From: Bin87 sp965204685 | Lineage (GTDB): Bacteria; Chloroflexota; Dehalococcoidia; Lucifugimonadales; UBA3495 | Reading direction: 5' to 3' | Assembly (NCBI GenBank): GCA_965204685.1 | Contig: OZ242004.1 | Span: forward strand, 4,092,001 to 4,156,000 | Length of the DNA stretch: 64,000 nt | Part shown: positions 1-7,946 of the stretch, one piece after another | Numbering within the stretch: position 1 is the stretch's first letter | Layout of the letters: each line of letters starts with the position of its first letter | Notes under the pieces: generated by a model | The model's input: only the letters and a program-made list of their open reading frames with translations | The model's database searches: none | What the model was told of the DNA's origin: nothing | Program-made: the position numbers and the translations under genes

Positions 1-62
1 ACCACCTCCGGGCGCATGTTCCACCGTTGGACCCTCTCATTTAGTTCCGCCTGACTGATCAA
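1..62 (-). CDS. AbiEii-type toxin, N-terminal fragment (runs off the window)
   Basis: Only about 20 residues are visible. Starting with a TTG at position 62, the frame reads LISQAELNERVQRW and onward, which resembles the start of nucleotidyltransferase AbiEii/AbiGii toxins. It begins 12 nt after the stop codon of the upstream AbiEi-type gene and in the same frame, the usual antitoxin-then-toxin order of type IV AbiE loci. No ATG is available near this point, so the TTG start is inferred. The catalytic part lies outside the window, so the identification rests on the short N-terminal match and on gene order. Confidence 0.6.
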   Translation of the reverse strand, partial: MISQAELNERVQRWNMRPEV

Positions 63-74
63 TGAGGGCGCCCC

Positions 75-902
75 CTAATTGACGTTACCATTCACCCGAA
101 GGTTCCAGCGCCTTCTCGCCGGTCCACTTCGAGGAAGATCAGGGTCCAGCATGCTTATGCCGGCGGTGATGCCCTCCCGGCATTCACGGAGCAGTCCGGG
201 CGCCGCAATATCCAATTCCTCCAGCAGGTATCCCAGCCGTTTGTAGGCCGCGCCGTTGCCGACCTTCAGCATGTAATCGCCAAGGAGTTCGTCGTCCCGA
301 TGCTCGCCGCGAAAGTACTCGCCGACGACCTCCGCCACATGGCGTATTCCTCCGCCCAGGGAGGGTTTATCCAGAACGTCAACTATGGTGTGCGTCGGGT
401 CCGACACCTGCACCCTGATGCGGTCGCGCCAGACCGGCCGAGTGCCGAAGATACGCCTCAGCGCAACGCGCCGAAGCCGGAAGGGAAAGTCCTGGATCTC
501 GATCTCCGTCGTACGCACCCGCCGCGTGGTGAACACCACGGTCTCGCGGAATATCTGATCGGTCAAATCCCAGTACTCGCATGCCGTCCATCCGCCCAGG
601 TAACAGCTGGGCCCGAACAGCTTGGCAGCCACCACCCAGGGGTCTTCACGCCAATCACTGGGTGTTTCGGCCTCCAGGGACACCGTGGCGTAGAGACCCG
701 AATGGACCCGCACCAGCCAACCCCGCTCTGTCAGATAAGCCAGGAACCGCCGTACCTGCGGTATGCTGAAGTCCAGTGCGCCGGCGGCCTCGCGGACCGT
801 GAATGGGGCCGGAAACTCCCGGTGCAGCCTGGTCAGCAGGCGGCGGTTTTTGCCGGAAATCCCCGCAGGCGATGCTGGTGCGTCAATCATAGGCCAATTC
901 AT
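75..902 (-). CDS. AbiEi-type antitoxin (type IV toxin-antitoxin)
   Basis: A 275-residue protein with the AbiEi layout. The N-terminal winged-helix region (about residues 20-75) reads RLHREFPAPFTVREAAGALD and ends in the RVHSGLYATV strand. The larger C-terminal antitoxin domain includes VVAAKLFGPSCYLGGWTACE and a TIVDVLDKP motif. AbiEi proteins neutralise the AbiEii nucleotidyltransferase and repress their own promoter through the winged helix. The downstream neighbour at the left edge looks like AbiEii. The start ATG is next to a perfect inverted repeat (904-926) that is a plausible autoregulatory operator. The family assignment is firm. The toxin partner is only seen as a fragment. Confidence 0.85.
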   Translation of the reverse strand: MNWPMIDAPASPAGISGKNRRLLTRLHREFPAPFTVREAAGALDFSIPQVRRFLAYLTERGWLVRVHSGLYATVSLEAETPSDWREDPWVVAAKLFGPSCYLGGWTACEYWDLTDQIFRETVVFTTRRVRTTEIEIQDFPFRLRRVALRRIFGTRPVWRDRIRVQVSDPTHTIVDVLDKPSLGGGIRHVAEVVGEYFRGEHRDDELLGDYMLKVGNGAAYKRLGYLLEELDIAAPGLLRECREGITAGISMLDPDLPRSGPARRRWNLRVNGNVN

Positions 903-903
903 T

Positions 904-926
904 CTGCATAATAGAACGTTATGCAG
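904..926. promoter_or_regulatory. Perfect inverted repeat at the AbiEi start (candidate autorepression operator)
   Basis: Arms CTGCATAA (904-911) and TTATGCAG (919-926) are perfect complements around a 7-nt centre. On the minus strand the repeat ends one base before the AbiEi start codon. AbiEi antitoxins are known to bind inverted repeats in their own promoters, so this is the obvious operator candidate. The overlap with the start leaves almost no leader. Confidence 0.6.
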
Positions 927-1089
927 TTATGATATCACAAACCATTATCGCCATGCCGTCACCGTGAGTTTCACCCAGGATACTCGCCCTTCGCGACAGA
1001 ACGGCCGTAATCGAGCAGGCCCACCTCTCTCGAGGCTGCGTTCCGTTTATGACAAACTCGCCGACAAAGCGCAATGATCAAGGAGACAA

Positions 1090-1638
1090 ATGAGAAGCGG
1101 AATCCTATTCGCTAGAACCACTCAAGGCACGGTCGGAAGATGGGAGATGGCATGGCAGGAAGCAAGGCGGTACGTGAGCGGTGGAATCTTCATCTCCCAC
1201 AAGCGTGAGGACCTGCTGCAGGCCCGTCACGTGGGCCATGAAATAATGCTGAAAGCCCAGGTGCCCTGCTATATCGACGAGCTTGACCCAAACGTCGAAG
1301 GCGACTCCCCGGACCTGGTGATACACATCCAGGAAGTCATACACCACTGCCGGTCCCTGCTGGCTGTGGTGTCCAAAAACACCCAGAATTCCTGGTGGGT
1401 TCCCCTCGAAATAGGGGTGGCTCTGGAGAGCCAGAAGTTCATAGGGTCCTACAACACGGACCGCACAGAACTGCCCAGTTACCTGTGGTCATGGCCTACC
1501 ATGAATGCCACCTCGGAGGCGGTGGAATGGGCCAAAGCAGCCAAGCGGTATAGCAGCGCGGATCGACTCCATCGCGCCTGGCGAAGTCGCAACCCGCGTC
1601 GAGTCAACGACCGGGTCAACCTCTATAGCAACCTGTAA
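1090..1638 (+). CDS. TIR-domain protein
   Basis: A 182-residue protein. Residues 32-120 look like a TIR fold: the first strand is GIFISHKREDL, followed by CYIDELDP, a strand LLAVVSKNT, and SWWVPLEIGVALES with a candidate catalytic Glu at about 107. Prokaryotic TIR domains usually cleave NAD+ or make cyclic ADP-ribose signals in phage defence. The ATG is preceded by AAGGAGA at good spacing. The gene points toward the TIR/RipA operon on the opposite strand and follows an AbiE locus, so it sits in a defence cluster. The C-terminal 50 residues are not recognisable and may be out of frame. No effector gene is on the same strand. Confidence 0.7.
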   Translation: MRSGILFARTTQGTVGRWEMAWQEARRYVSGGIFISHKREDLLQARHVGHEIMLKAQVPCYIDELDPNVEGDSPDLVIHIQEVIHHCRSLLAVVSKNTQNSWWVPLEIGVALESQKFIGSYNTDRTELPSYLWSWPTMNATSEAVEWAKAAKRYSSADRLHRAWRSRNPRRVNDRVNLYSNL

Positions 1639-1976
1639 GAATATCCGTCAAAGAGGCGCGCCTGCTCGAAGCATCCTGCAGCCAAAAACGGCGCTGCCGA
1701 CACGCCGGTCGCATCAGAGCGCACGTCACAATGGGGGACGCCTGCCGCTCAATATGAACCCGTCCGTGGAAGATTCTTCCTCCGGCGTTGATCTCTTGAA
1801 AGGTGGGTCGGCGTCGCCGGCCATCGCACCGTCTCCTCATCGTTTCGCAGGTCTGGAACGGTTGCCGGGTGGTCCAGGTCGTAGCGTACTCCCGCGCCTA
1901 CTCCGGCACGTGTGGTGGTCAGCCATTCGGGGGAAGCAGCTTCAACGATTGATTCGGTACGGGCGGCCGTGTCGCA
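1639..1976. other. Intergenic stretch, no gene supported
   Basis: This is the convergent gap between the TIR gene and the RipA-family gene. Open frames exist on both strands but their proteins have no coding character, and I see no repeat or terminator. Confidence 0.5.
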
Positions 1977-2483
1977 CTATCGGGGCAAGACCCCAATCAG
2001 GGAGAGCGTAATGACGATGCCCAAACCGACGTGAAGGATACCGAACAGGATTGGAATCCATCTTTCGATGGTCGTCACGGCCCGATAGGACTTGCCCTCG
2101 CCGTTGTCGGCCAACTCCCATTCGTACTCGTACATTGCCGCGGGCAAATGCTGCTCGAACTCGTGAATCACGCCAAACTTGATGCGGTTCAGGTCGGCGT
2201 GCGACTTGATGATCAAATACCACAGCACGGAGACTGAAATGCCTATGAGGGGAATCAGCAGCGCCCAGTAACTTTGCCCGAATCCGGCGTACTGGAAGCC
2301 GTACAACGCGACGAGGGCGACGTTGAGGGTCAGCAGGTACCGGCTTGAAGCCACACGCCTCCCGCTGACATTCTCCGCCGACTGGACATAGAGCTTGTAT
2401 TGCTCCAACAGGTCTGCATTGAATGATCCCCCGTAACTCTCGTCGGTGAATCGGACCAGGATCCTGTCCTTTCCCCCAGACAT
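1977..2483 (-). CDS. RipA-family octameric membrane protein
   Basis: A 168-residue protein whose layout matches the small RipA-like membrane family. A cytosolic N-terminus contains LLEQYKLYVQSAENVS. Two hydrophobic segments follow (about residues 48-65 and 70-90), with the family hallmark WYLIIKSHADLNRIKFGVIHE. Then come EYEWELADNG and a terminal pair of hydrophobic segments (about 140-165). It begins 3 nt after the restored end of the frameshifted TIR gene upstream, so the three minus-strand genes look like one operon. In this setting it may be a membrane effector of TIR signalling, but that role is inferred; only the family resemblance is seen. Confidence 0.75.
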   Translation of the reverse strand: MSGGKDRILVRFTDESYGGSFNADLLEQYKLYVQSAENVSGRRVASSRYLLTLNVALVALYGFQYAGFGQSYWALLIPLIGISVSVLWYLIIKSHADLNRIKFGVIHEFEQHLPAAMYEYEWELADNGEGKSYRAVTTIERWIPILFGILHVGLGIVITLSLIGVLPR

Positions 2484-2486
2484 GGA

Positions 2487-2875
2487 CTACCTTGCCCCCG
2501 CAATCAGTTGCGTCAGATTATTCCCGGTCCAGTTGTATATCTTGTCGGTACTGAGTGCCATCGCTGGTTTGGTGCAAGTTTTTTCCTCCGCCCCTTCAGT
2601 AGAAAGTACGGCTTATGCTCCTCGCGGGCAATCGTGATCTCAGCAGCTACTCCCGGCGCATCGTGCGTGTGCTCCCCGCAAATTACGATGGTGAGGTCGG
2701 ACCCACGAATACGGTTGCGAACTTCCTGCCTCCAGTTCTCGTCGATGCGATGCTGCACCGACCAATCCCTGATGCTGAATGGCGATTCCGGATTCTTGGC
2801 TTGAGCAACCAAATTGCCCCGAAGGTCATTATCGTGATCGTAGTCAAAGCTGATGAACACTCGTTTCACTGCCAT
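2487..2875 (-). pseudogene. ThsB/DUF1863-type TIR-like protein, frameshifted near the C-terminus
   Basis: From the ATG at 2875 the frame encodes KRVFISFDYDHDNDLR, SPFSIRDWSV, DLTIVICGEHTH and GVAAEITIAREEHKPYFLLKG, the hallmark blocks of MTH538/DUF1863 TIR-like proteins such as ThsB. After KGRRKK the reading frame is lost and ends at 2513. Shifting back one base at a run of six A (about 2582-2587) restores TCTKPAMALSTDKIYNWT and a stop at 2487, matching the C-terminus of the paralogue at 2866-3414. This may be a real mutation, programmed -1 slippage on the A-run, or a sequencing error. The start overlaps the end of the upstream paralogue by 10 nt. Confidence 0.8.
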
Positions 2876-3414
2876 TGCCGTTTCCATCCTGGTGCGGTAA
2901 TTTCCCGGTGACGTCTCCCAGGCCGTTCTCCTCGATTGCCATGACCCGCAATCCACCGGGAGAGGATCGCTATGCCGAGAATTCCAATTCCTACGCAAGC
3001 CAGGACGCCGAGAACATCCTCAGCCTGACTTTTCCCTTCTATCAAGCCTTTCAAATTCTCCCAGGTCCAATCGTGGACGTTATCGCTGGCCAGTGCGCTC
3101 CCGGGTTTGGTGCAGTTCCGTTCCCTTCGTCCTTTCAGGAGAAAGTATGGCTTGCCCTCCTCCCGGGCGATGGCCAATTCGTCCGCGACACCGGTCGCCG
3201 TGTGGGTGTATTCCCCGCAGATGATGATGACCAGGTCGGTTTTGCGAATGCGAGCCCGTACCTTCCGTTTCCAATCTCCGGATAGATGTTCCTTCACCGA
3301 CCAATCCGCAATGCTGAATGGTGAATTGGAATATTTGGCTTGCCCGACCAGAGCATGTCGGAGTTCATCATCATGATCGTAGTCAAAGCTGATGAACGCT
3401 CGTTTAACAGCCAA
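2866..3414 (-). CDS. ThsB/DUF1863-type TIR-like protein with C-terminal membrane segment
   Basis: A 182-residue protein starting at a TTG with GGAGGG upstream. Residues 1-130 carry the DUF1863 (MTH538 TIR-like) blocks: KRAFISFDYDHDDELR, FSIADWSVKEH, DLVIIICGEYTH, VADELAIAREEGKPYFLLKG, then NCTKPGSALASDN and DWTWENLKGLI. In Thoeris, ThsB proteins of this fold make an NAD-derived second messenger. Unlike its neighbour this copy adds a hydrophobic stretch (VLGVLACVGIGILGIAILS) and a basic tail, suggesting membrane attachment. It is the first gene of the TIR-TIR-RipA operon. No ThsA (SIR2-SLOG) gene is nearby. Confidence 0.8.
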   Translation of the reverse strand: MAVKRAFISFDYDHDDELRHALVGQAKYSNSPFSIADWSVKEHLSGDWKRKVRARIRKTDLVIIICGEYTHTATGVADELAIAREEGKPYFLLKGRRERNCTKPGSALASDNVHDWTWENLKGLIEGKSQAEDVLGVLACVGIGILGIAILSRWIAGHGNRGERPGRRHREITAPGWKRQWQ

Positions 3415-3755
3415 CGCAATGTCCCTCCGTTTGGCAGTCAGGTTGTACCTGCAACTCCCCCGAAATCGGCTTCGGGTTCACGCGTCTCGCGTCAACCATA
3501 TCTGCGGCCGCGGCACCTTCAATTAAATACCACTGAACTTCGGCTGCACAAGTTCTCCTGGAAGATCCAGCCGCCGCTTGATCACCGTCGCCAGAAAGAT
3601 CGCCCGATTGGCCCGTGAGCCGTGCCAGCCTCTTCACCTCATCAAGGTCCTCTTGGGCTGCCCAAGAGCTATTGCGTAATGCCATCTACACGGAGCCACG
3701 GGTCCGCCTCGAACGCCGCTCCAGAGCAAGGCGCTCATGGCGAGTTGCGCGCGCA
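3415..3755. other. Intergenic stretch, no gene supported
   Basis: Upstream region of the TIR operon, so it should contain that operon's promoter. A 93-codon minus-strand frame (3404-3685) crosses it but ends inside the TIR gene and has no recognisable domain. Confidence 0.4.
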
Positions 3756-4769
3756 TCAGCGCAGAACAATCGCAAGCAGATCGTCCTTGATGTGATCCAG
3801 CGCCGGCGTGGGCCCGACGTACAACCCGATGTCCAGCGCGCGGGTTATGGGCTCCAGCAGGACGGCGGTATCCTCCCGGTCGCACACCACCGCGCCCGGT
3901 AACCGGTCCACCCGCTCCAGCAACTCCAGCACCGGTTCCTGCTTCTCCGCCGCCGTCGGAACCCGCCCCAGCATCCGCATCGTGAGGATCAACCCGGAGC
4001 CGCCCTCAACCACCATGACCAGCGTGGGCAGGTAGGGCCTCGTCCCTCTTTCGTCCTGCACTCCCGTCGGAATATACGACGCCGTCACCTCCCACACCGC
4101 CGATCCAGCGGGCACGGACCCGCTGATCGTCCGCAGCCGGTCCGTATCCACCCGATGCTCCTCAACGGGCAGCGCCGGCGGCCGCAGCACTTCCCACTCG
4201 TCTCGCCAGACATCGCCCCGCAGCGACCGGGTCAGCACCTCGCTGGGGTCCCGGCCGGCGTAGAGGTCCAGCGTGCCTTGCCCCATCCGCTCGGCAACGT
4301 CTCGAACGTTGTCCAGCGCGATGGTCAGAAAGCGGGCCTCGTCCCCGCTCAGGTACCAGGGCCAGTGCCCTGGGATGATGCTGCGGAAGACCGGCCATCT
4401 GCCCCGGCCACGGTACCCGAGGCCCAGACCGCGCATGGCCTTCCGTTCCCCGTGGCCCAGTTCTTCGCGGTCACCCAGCATCGCGGTCAACGCCAAGCCC
4501 CGCTCCAGTGCCTCCACGCCGTCCGGTTCGTGCTCCGACGTCATGGTGGTCAGGTAATTCAACAGGCCTCGGTCCCCCAGATAAGCGCCCAGGCCGTAGG
4601 CGACGCCACCGTCGCCCAGCGACACGCAGTAGCCCTTGAAGTGGCCCAGGGGATCATTGACCACCAGCACATCCTCGTTGGCCAGTCGTTCCCATGGCCT
4701 GGCCTCGCAATAGCGCCCGAAGGCGTGGTGCAACGCCAGCCACTGCTCGGAGGTCGGGTCCGTTTCCAT
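3756..4769 (-). CDS. DUF7309/DUF6930-like uncharacterised protein
   Basis: A 337-residue protein from the ATG at 4769, which has AGGA upstream; longer starts would overlap the upstream toxin gene. The N-terminal part reads WLALHHAFGRYCEARPWERL, GYCVSLGDGGVAYGLGAYLG and RGLLNYLTTM. This resembles the DUF7309 pattern of an APW motif followed by a glycine-rich enzyme-like core, and the C-terminal half fits DUF6930. The function of the family is not known to me. It lies directly downstream of the second AbiE pair on the same strand, with a 44-nt gap, and may be co-transcribed. The name is a pattern-based assignment only. Confidence 0.55.
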   Translation of the reverse strand: METDPTSEQWLALHHAFGRYCEARPWERLANEDVLVVNDPLGHFKGYCVSLGDGGVAYGLGAYLGDRGLLNYLTTMTSEHEPDGVEALERGLALTAMLGDREELGHGERKAMRGLGLGYRGRGRWPVFRSIIPGHWPWYLSGDEARFLTIALDNVRDVAERMGQGTLDLYAGRDPSEVLTRSLRGDVWRDEWEVLRPPALPVEEHRVDTDRLRTISGSVPAGSAVWEVTASYIPTGVQDERGTRPYLPTLVMVVEGGSGLILTMRMLGRVPTAAEKQEPVLELLERVDRLPGAVVCDREDTAVLLEPITRALDIGLYVGPTPALDHIKDDLLAIVLR

Positions 4770-4813
4770 GTCGGTCCTGTGCCGATTCAAAGGGATGTCC
4801 CCCAACCCCGACC

Positions 4814-5782
4814 TTACGGCAACCCCCGATGCTGACGCACGTTCTGTGCCTTCCATTCCAGCCACGGCTGGGCATTTATCCGCTGTCGCAGTTCTTCATC
4901 CGCCGTCAGCAACGCCCCATCGATCTCACCATGATCCAGCAGGCGGTCCAGGAAAGCACGCTCCCCTTCATCGAAGGGCAACAGCGCGGATAGGGCCCTC
5001 CGGCAATCCTCAACCAGCATCCGCCCGTATTCGGCAGCGTCCATGCCAGCGGCCGCGCTGGCCGGTAGCGACGGCAACAGCTGGCCGGAGAGTTCTCGAG
5101 GGTCGAAGGCCACGTCATCAGAGGTAACCGTGCGCCAGTCCCGCCGGTTCATCGCGCCGTAGACGACGAAGGCAGTCCTCAGCCGGGTCCAGTCGAGGGT
5201 ATCGAGCAGGAGCAGTTGCCGGCAGTCAAACAGGTCCCGGGCCCGGCGACGGCTCAACAGAGCGGCCAGCTTTCCCGCCGCCAACTCATGAATGTCCAGC
5301 ACTGGGATATCCCTGGCCTGCCAACCGCCCAACCGGTGCGAGCCCGCCGGGCGAACCGGCCAAAGTGGAACGCGGTGCATGTAGTTGACGTCGACGTCGA
5401 TCCTTCCGGTTTGACCTGCGGCCGTCGGGTAGCGCAACGACCACTTGCCGCCGGCGTGCTCCGAGGGCATCCGCCGGACGGCGAAGTCCTCCCGGCTGAA
5501 CACCGCCTGCAGGGCCTCCTCCAGCCTGGGCCGTTCGTCCAGCATCCCGGCCCGACTCTCCGATCCCACGTAGTTCAGGTCGATATCCACGGACAACCTG
5601 GGAACGTCGAAAACGAACAGGTTGAGCGCCGTGCCGCCCTTGAGGGCAAGCCTGTCCCGCAGGAACGGGTGGCTCCGGATGGCGTCCAGCAATCCCAGCA
5701 GTTGGGCCACTTTCTCCAACACGTCGGGCTGGAAACCCGTGGCCTGGGCCTCCGCGATCAACCTCTCAGCGGAGATCCTCAA
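4814..5782 (-). CDS. AbiEii-type nucleotidyltransferase toxin
   Basis: A 322-residue protein. Residues 35-65 contain HPFLRDRLALKGGTALNLF and VDIDLNYV, the G-G/S and DxD motifs of the AbiEii/AbiGii nucleotidyltransferase family. A DVNYMHRVP strand and RRRARDLFDCRQLL follow in the C-terminal half. AbiEii toxins transfer nucleotides to target RNA and cause bacteriostasis. I chose the TTG at 5782 because the frame then opens with LRISAERLIAEAQATGF, the usual family start, and it overlaps the TGA of the antitoxin gene, which suggests translational coupling. The nearest ATG (5836) would extend it well into the antitoxin gene. Confidence 0.9.
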   Translation of the reverse strand: MRISAERLIAEAQATGFQPDVLEKVAQLLGLLDAIRSHPFLRDRLALKGGTALNLFVFDVPRLSVDIDLNYVGSESRAGMLDERPRLEEALQAVFSREDFAVRRMPSEHAGGKWSLRYPTAAGQTGRIDVDVNYMHRVPLWPVRPAGSHRLGGWQARDIPVLDIHELAAGKLAALLSRRRARDLFDCRQLLLLDTLDWTRLRTAFVVYGAMNRRDWRTVTSDDVAFDPRELSGQLLPSLPASAAAGMDAAEYGRMLVEDCRRALSALLPFDEGERAFLDRLLDHGEIDGALLTADEELRQRINAQPWLEWKAQNVRQHRGLP

Positions 5783-6594
5783 CCCACGTCCTCCCAGGAG
5801 CGCGTCAACACCTCCTCGGGCACCACCAGGTTCCACTCCGCCACCAGCTTGCCACCGCCGCGCCTGCTGCGGTCAAGGTAGTGGGGCTGCCGAGGGCAAC
5901 GTTGCCCAAGGGCCTTGAGATGCTCGTCTTCGACCATCAGCGTCTCCCGGTGCTGTTCCAGGAAAAAGCCCACCCTGGCCACCATGGTCGCGTTGTCCAG
6001 CAGGAGCGCGTAGGCCACAACCTCATCAAGGTTGAAGAACTCCACCCCTTCCAGAGAGCGCCAAACCTCTTCCCACCCTCCGGCCAGGTCCGGCCGGTGC
6101 AGCACGTCCACCAGGGTCCGCTCCAGGCTGGTGACCCGTACCGGCACGCCAAACCGCTCCGCGGCCAGCACTCCGTGATGCTCCGTTCTCGAGCGCACCA
6201 GCGCCCGCGGGAACCTGGCGCCCCGAAAGAGCTGATCACGGAAGATGAACGTCGCCACGGGACGCTCCGCCGAATAGGTGAAGTGCTGCCAGACCGAGTA
6301 CGCCCTACCGTGGAACTCCAGCGCCGTGTGGTGCGACAGCACGGCATCCGGCGTCAGCTTGGCCGCCACCAGGTACGGGTCCACGGGATAGGTATCGCCG
6401 TCGGCGCCGGGCGGTATCACCGCATACATCCCCTGTCGGATCCGTCGGAGCCGGCCGGCCCTGGTGTGGTAGCCAAGCACCCTTTCCTGCGTCCTCAGGC
6501 CGTCGCTGCCGGTGCGCGCCAGGTGCCGCGCCAACTCATCTCCGGTGAACACCGGATGCTGACGGAAAAAGGCGTCGTGTTTGACGACGGGCAC
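5779..6594 (-). CDS. AbiEi-type antitoxin
   Basis: A 271-residue protein starting at a GTG (MPVVKHDAFF). The N-terminal winged helix covers about residues 10-62 (FTGDELARHLARTG, RLRRIRQGMYAVIPPG), followed by the AbiEi C-terminal domain with DPYLVAAKLTPDAVLSHHTA and SLERTLVDVLHRPDLAGG. It should antagonise the AbiEii protein encoded immediately downstream and repress the promoter. The sequence just upstream (6611-6628) has an imperfect inverted repeat, GGTTTAC-AG-GTAACC, that could be its operator. It is clearly different from the AbiEi at 75-902, so the two loci are independent acquisitions rather than a recent duplication. Confidence 0.9.
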   Translation of the reverse strand: MPVVKHDAFFRQHPVFTGDELARHLARTGSDGLRTQERVLGYHTRAGRLRRIRQGMYAVIPPGADGDTYPVDPYLVAAKLTPDAVLSHHTALEFHGRAYSVWQHFTYSAERPVATFIFRDQLFRGARFPRALVRSRTEHHGVLAAERFGVPVRVTSLERTLVDVLHRPDLAGGWEEVWRSLEGVEFFNLDEVVAYALLLDNATMVARVGFFLEQHRETLMVEDEHLKALGQRCPRQPHYLDRSRRGGGKLVAEWNLVVPEEVLTRSWEDVG

Positions 6595-6927
6595 GGTTGG
6601 TTCCTCTTATCTGGTTTACAGGTAACCCCAACGGCAATCTCGCCAAGCCCATGTTGCGGTGATGGGCAGGTAGCTGGGTGTTCCGTTTGTATCATGGGGA
6701 ACATGCGTATTGCAGTCAAGTCAGCCGGGCTGTAAAACCATGGCCACAGTGAGCCCAGGACATATTGACGTTCCGAATACCACACACTGGTAGGTGGGCC
6801 TAATTGATACTCGGCGTGGCTCGCCAAACGGCCGTTACGCAATGCAGCCCAGTTCGTCCGCATCGGCACTTAGGTAAACAGCCCGCACCCAAGTGCGCAC
6901 TCTCGGGAGATCGATAGCCTTCAACTG
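6595..6927. other. Intergenic stretch with the AbiE promoter
   Basis: This separates two minus-strand genes. It should hold the promoter of the AbiE pair, including the imperfect inverted repeat near 6611-6628. No gene is supported in it. Confidence 0.4.
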
Positions 6928-7581
6928 CTAGCGGGTCGTGGATCGCTGATTCTCACGAATATAAGCAGATAGAGCCAGTGAGAAGTCTACTGTGAGTGGT
7001 TCCGTCCAAACCGTCTGCTTCGCCAAGTCCGAAGGAACTAGCTGCTCTCGCCGGATTTGTATACCCCGCGCCACTATGCCTTTGATGATCGGTATCTCTG
7101 GTTCCCATATACCTTCACAGCACACTGCAATGACCGCCTTTTGAAACTCTTGGTTTTCTCCTGTTATCTCTATAGTGGCATCCTCCGAAAGGTCGTGATC
7201 GTTGATGCTATCAACCAGTAATCTGATCGTTTGGGCGCGAGCCACTGTCTTCCAGCAACGCTCGCAAGGCGGTGCTGAGGCCTTCAACGGGAAGGCTGTC
7301 CTATATTCCCTCGCCCGAGTCGAGATTGTTTCCCGAATGATTTGAACGCCGAACCTCTCCCCCACAGTGCATTCGTTAGAGGATTGGTAAGCCCTGCATT
7401 TCTCATTCGTTTCGTACTCGAGCGCCTCCTCGGCTGGAGTCCGGTCTGCTGGAGAGAGCCAGAACCGGTAATCCACAATCTCAGGTCCCCACTTTTCGGC
7501 ATGATAACGACGAGCTTTAACTATCTTCTCATCGTTGGATAAAGCCTCCAACGCGGTTGCACGTAGTAACCATTCAGCCAC
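6928..7581 (-). CDS. Uncharacterised protein, possibly the C-terminal half of a split gene
   Basis: A 217-residue protein with no domain I recognise. It is acidic and mixed in composition, with a central CERCWKTVARAQ segment and VTEPLTVDFSLAL-like terminal text, and looks soluble. Its start overlaps the end of the upstream membrane protein by 61 nt in another frame. Since both frames encode plausible protein up to the overlap, the two may be one gene broken by a frameshift: a membrane anchor followed by this cytosolic domain. Codon usage is less GC-biased than its neighbours, which hints at transfer. The start is uncertain. Confidence 0.55.
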   Translation of the reverse strand: MAEWLLRATALEALSNDEKIVKARRYHAEKWGPEIVDYRFWLSPADRTPAEEALEYETNEKCRAYQSSNECTVGERFGVQIIRETISTRAREYRTAFPLKASAPPCERCWKTVARAQTIRLLVDSINDHDLSEDATIEITGENQEFQKAVIAVCCEGIWEPEIPIIKGIVARGIQIRREQLVPSDLAKQTVWTEPLTVDFSLALSAYIRENQRSTTR

Positions 7582-7946
7582 CTTGGATTGGAAGGCCTAA
7601 CGGCTTCAAGCCCCCTACGGTCTGAGGTCAGCGGGTTGCCTCCAAGGAAGGACTCATACCCTTCGGCAGGGACAGTCAGCGTCATGCCTGATAGATAGGC
7701 AGCCATGATCTGTTTGGAGCGCCATTGGCGGTACTTTATCTGGGCCTTTAGGAAGAGCCCGTAACAGAAAGGCCATCCTGTATTCCGGATGGTCAGTGGG
7801 ATCGTACGAAAAAATAACCGCCACAAACCGAGGATGAGTGAACCGCCCACCACTCCAATCAACGCGGCCAAGGCAACGGCTATCACAGGAGCCGGATCGT
7901 TCTTTATGCTGGTTATGATCTGGTCTAGGAACTCCATGTCCGACAT
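7521..7946 (-). CDS. Small membrane protein of unknown function
   Basis: From the ATG at 7946 (AGGT upstream) the protein is 141 residues. One strong membrane segment (about residues 20-42, VIAVALAALIGVVGGSLILGLW) follows a short N-terminus. A basic stretch KAQIKYRQWRSKQ follows, then a soluble part with ESFLGGNPLTSDRRG. No family is recognised. The last 20 residues overlap the next gene in a different frame and may be out of frame, so the true product may continue into the 6928-7581 reading frame. Confidence 0.5.
   Translation of the reverse strand: MSDMEFLDQIITSIKNDPAPVIAVALAALIGVVGGSLILGLWRLFFRTIPLTIRNTGWPFCYGLFLKAQIKYRQWRSKQIMAAYLSGMTLTVPAEGYESFLGGNPLTSDRRGLEAVRPSNPRWLNGYYVQPRWRLYPTMRR

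Noticed and set aside
4814..5836. ATG at 5836 as the AbiEii start
   Set aside because: It would overlap the antitoxin by over 50 nt, and the added residues do not resemble the family. The TTG at 5782 opens exactly at the conserved N-terminus.
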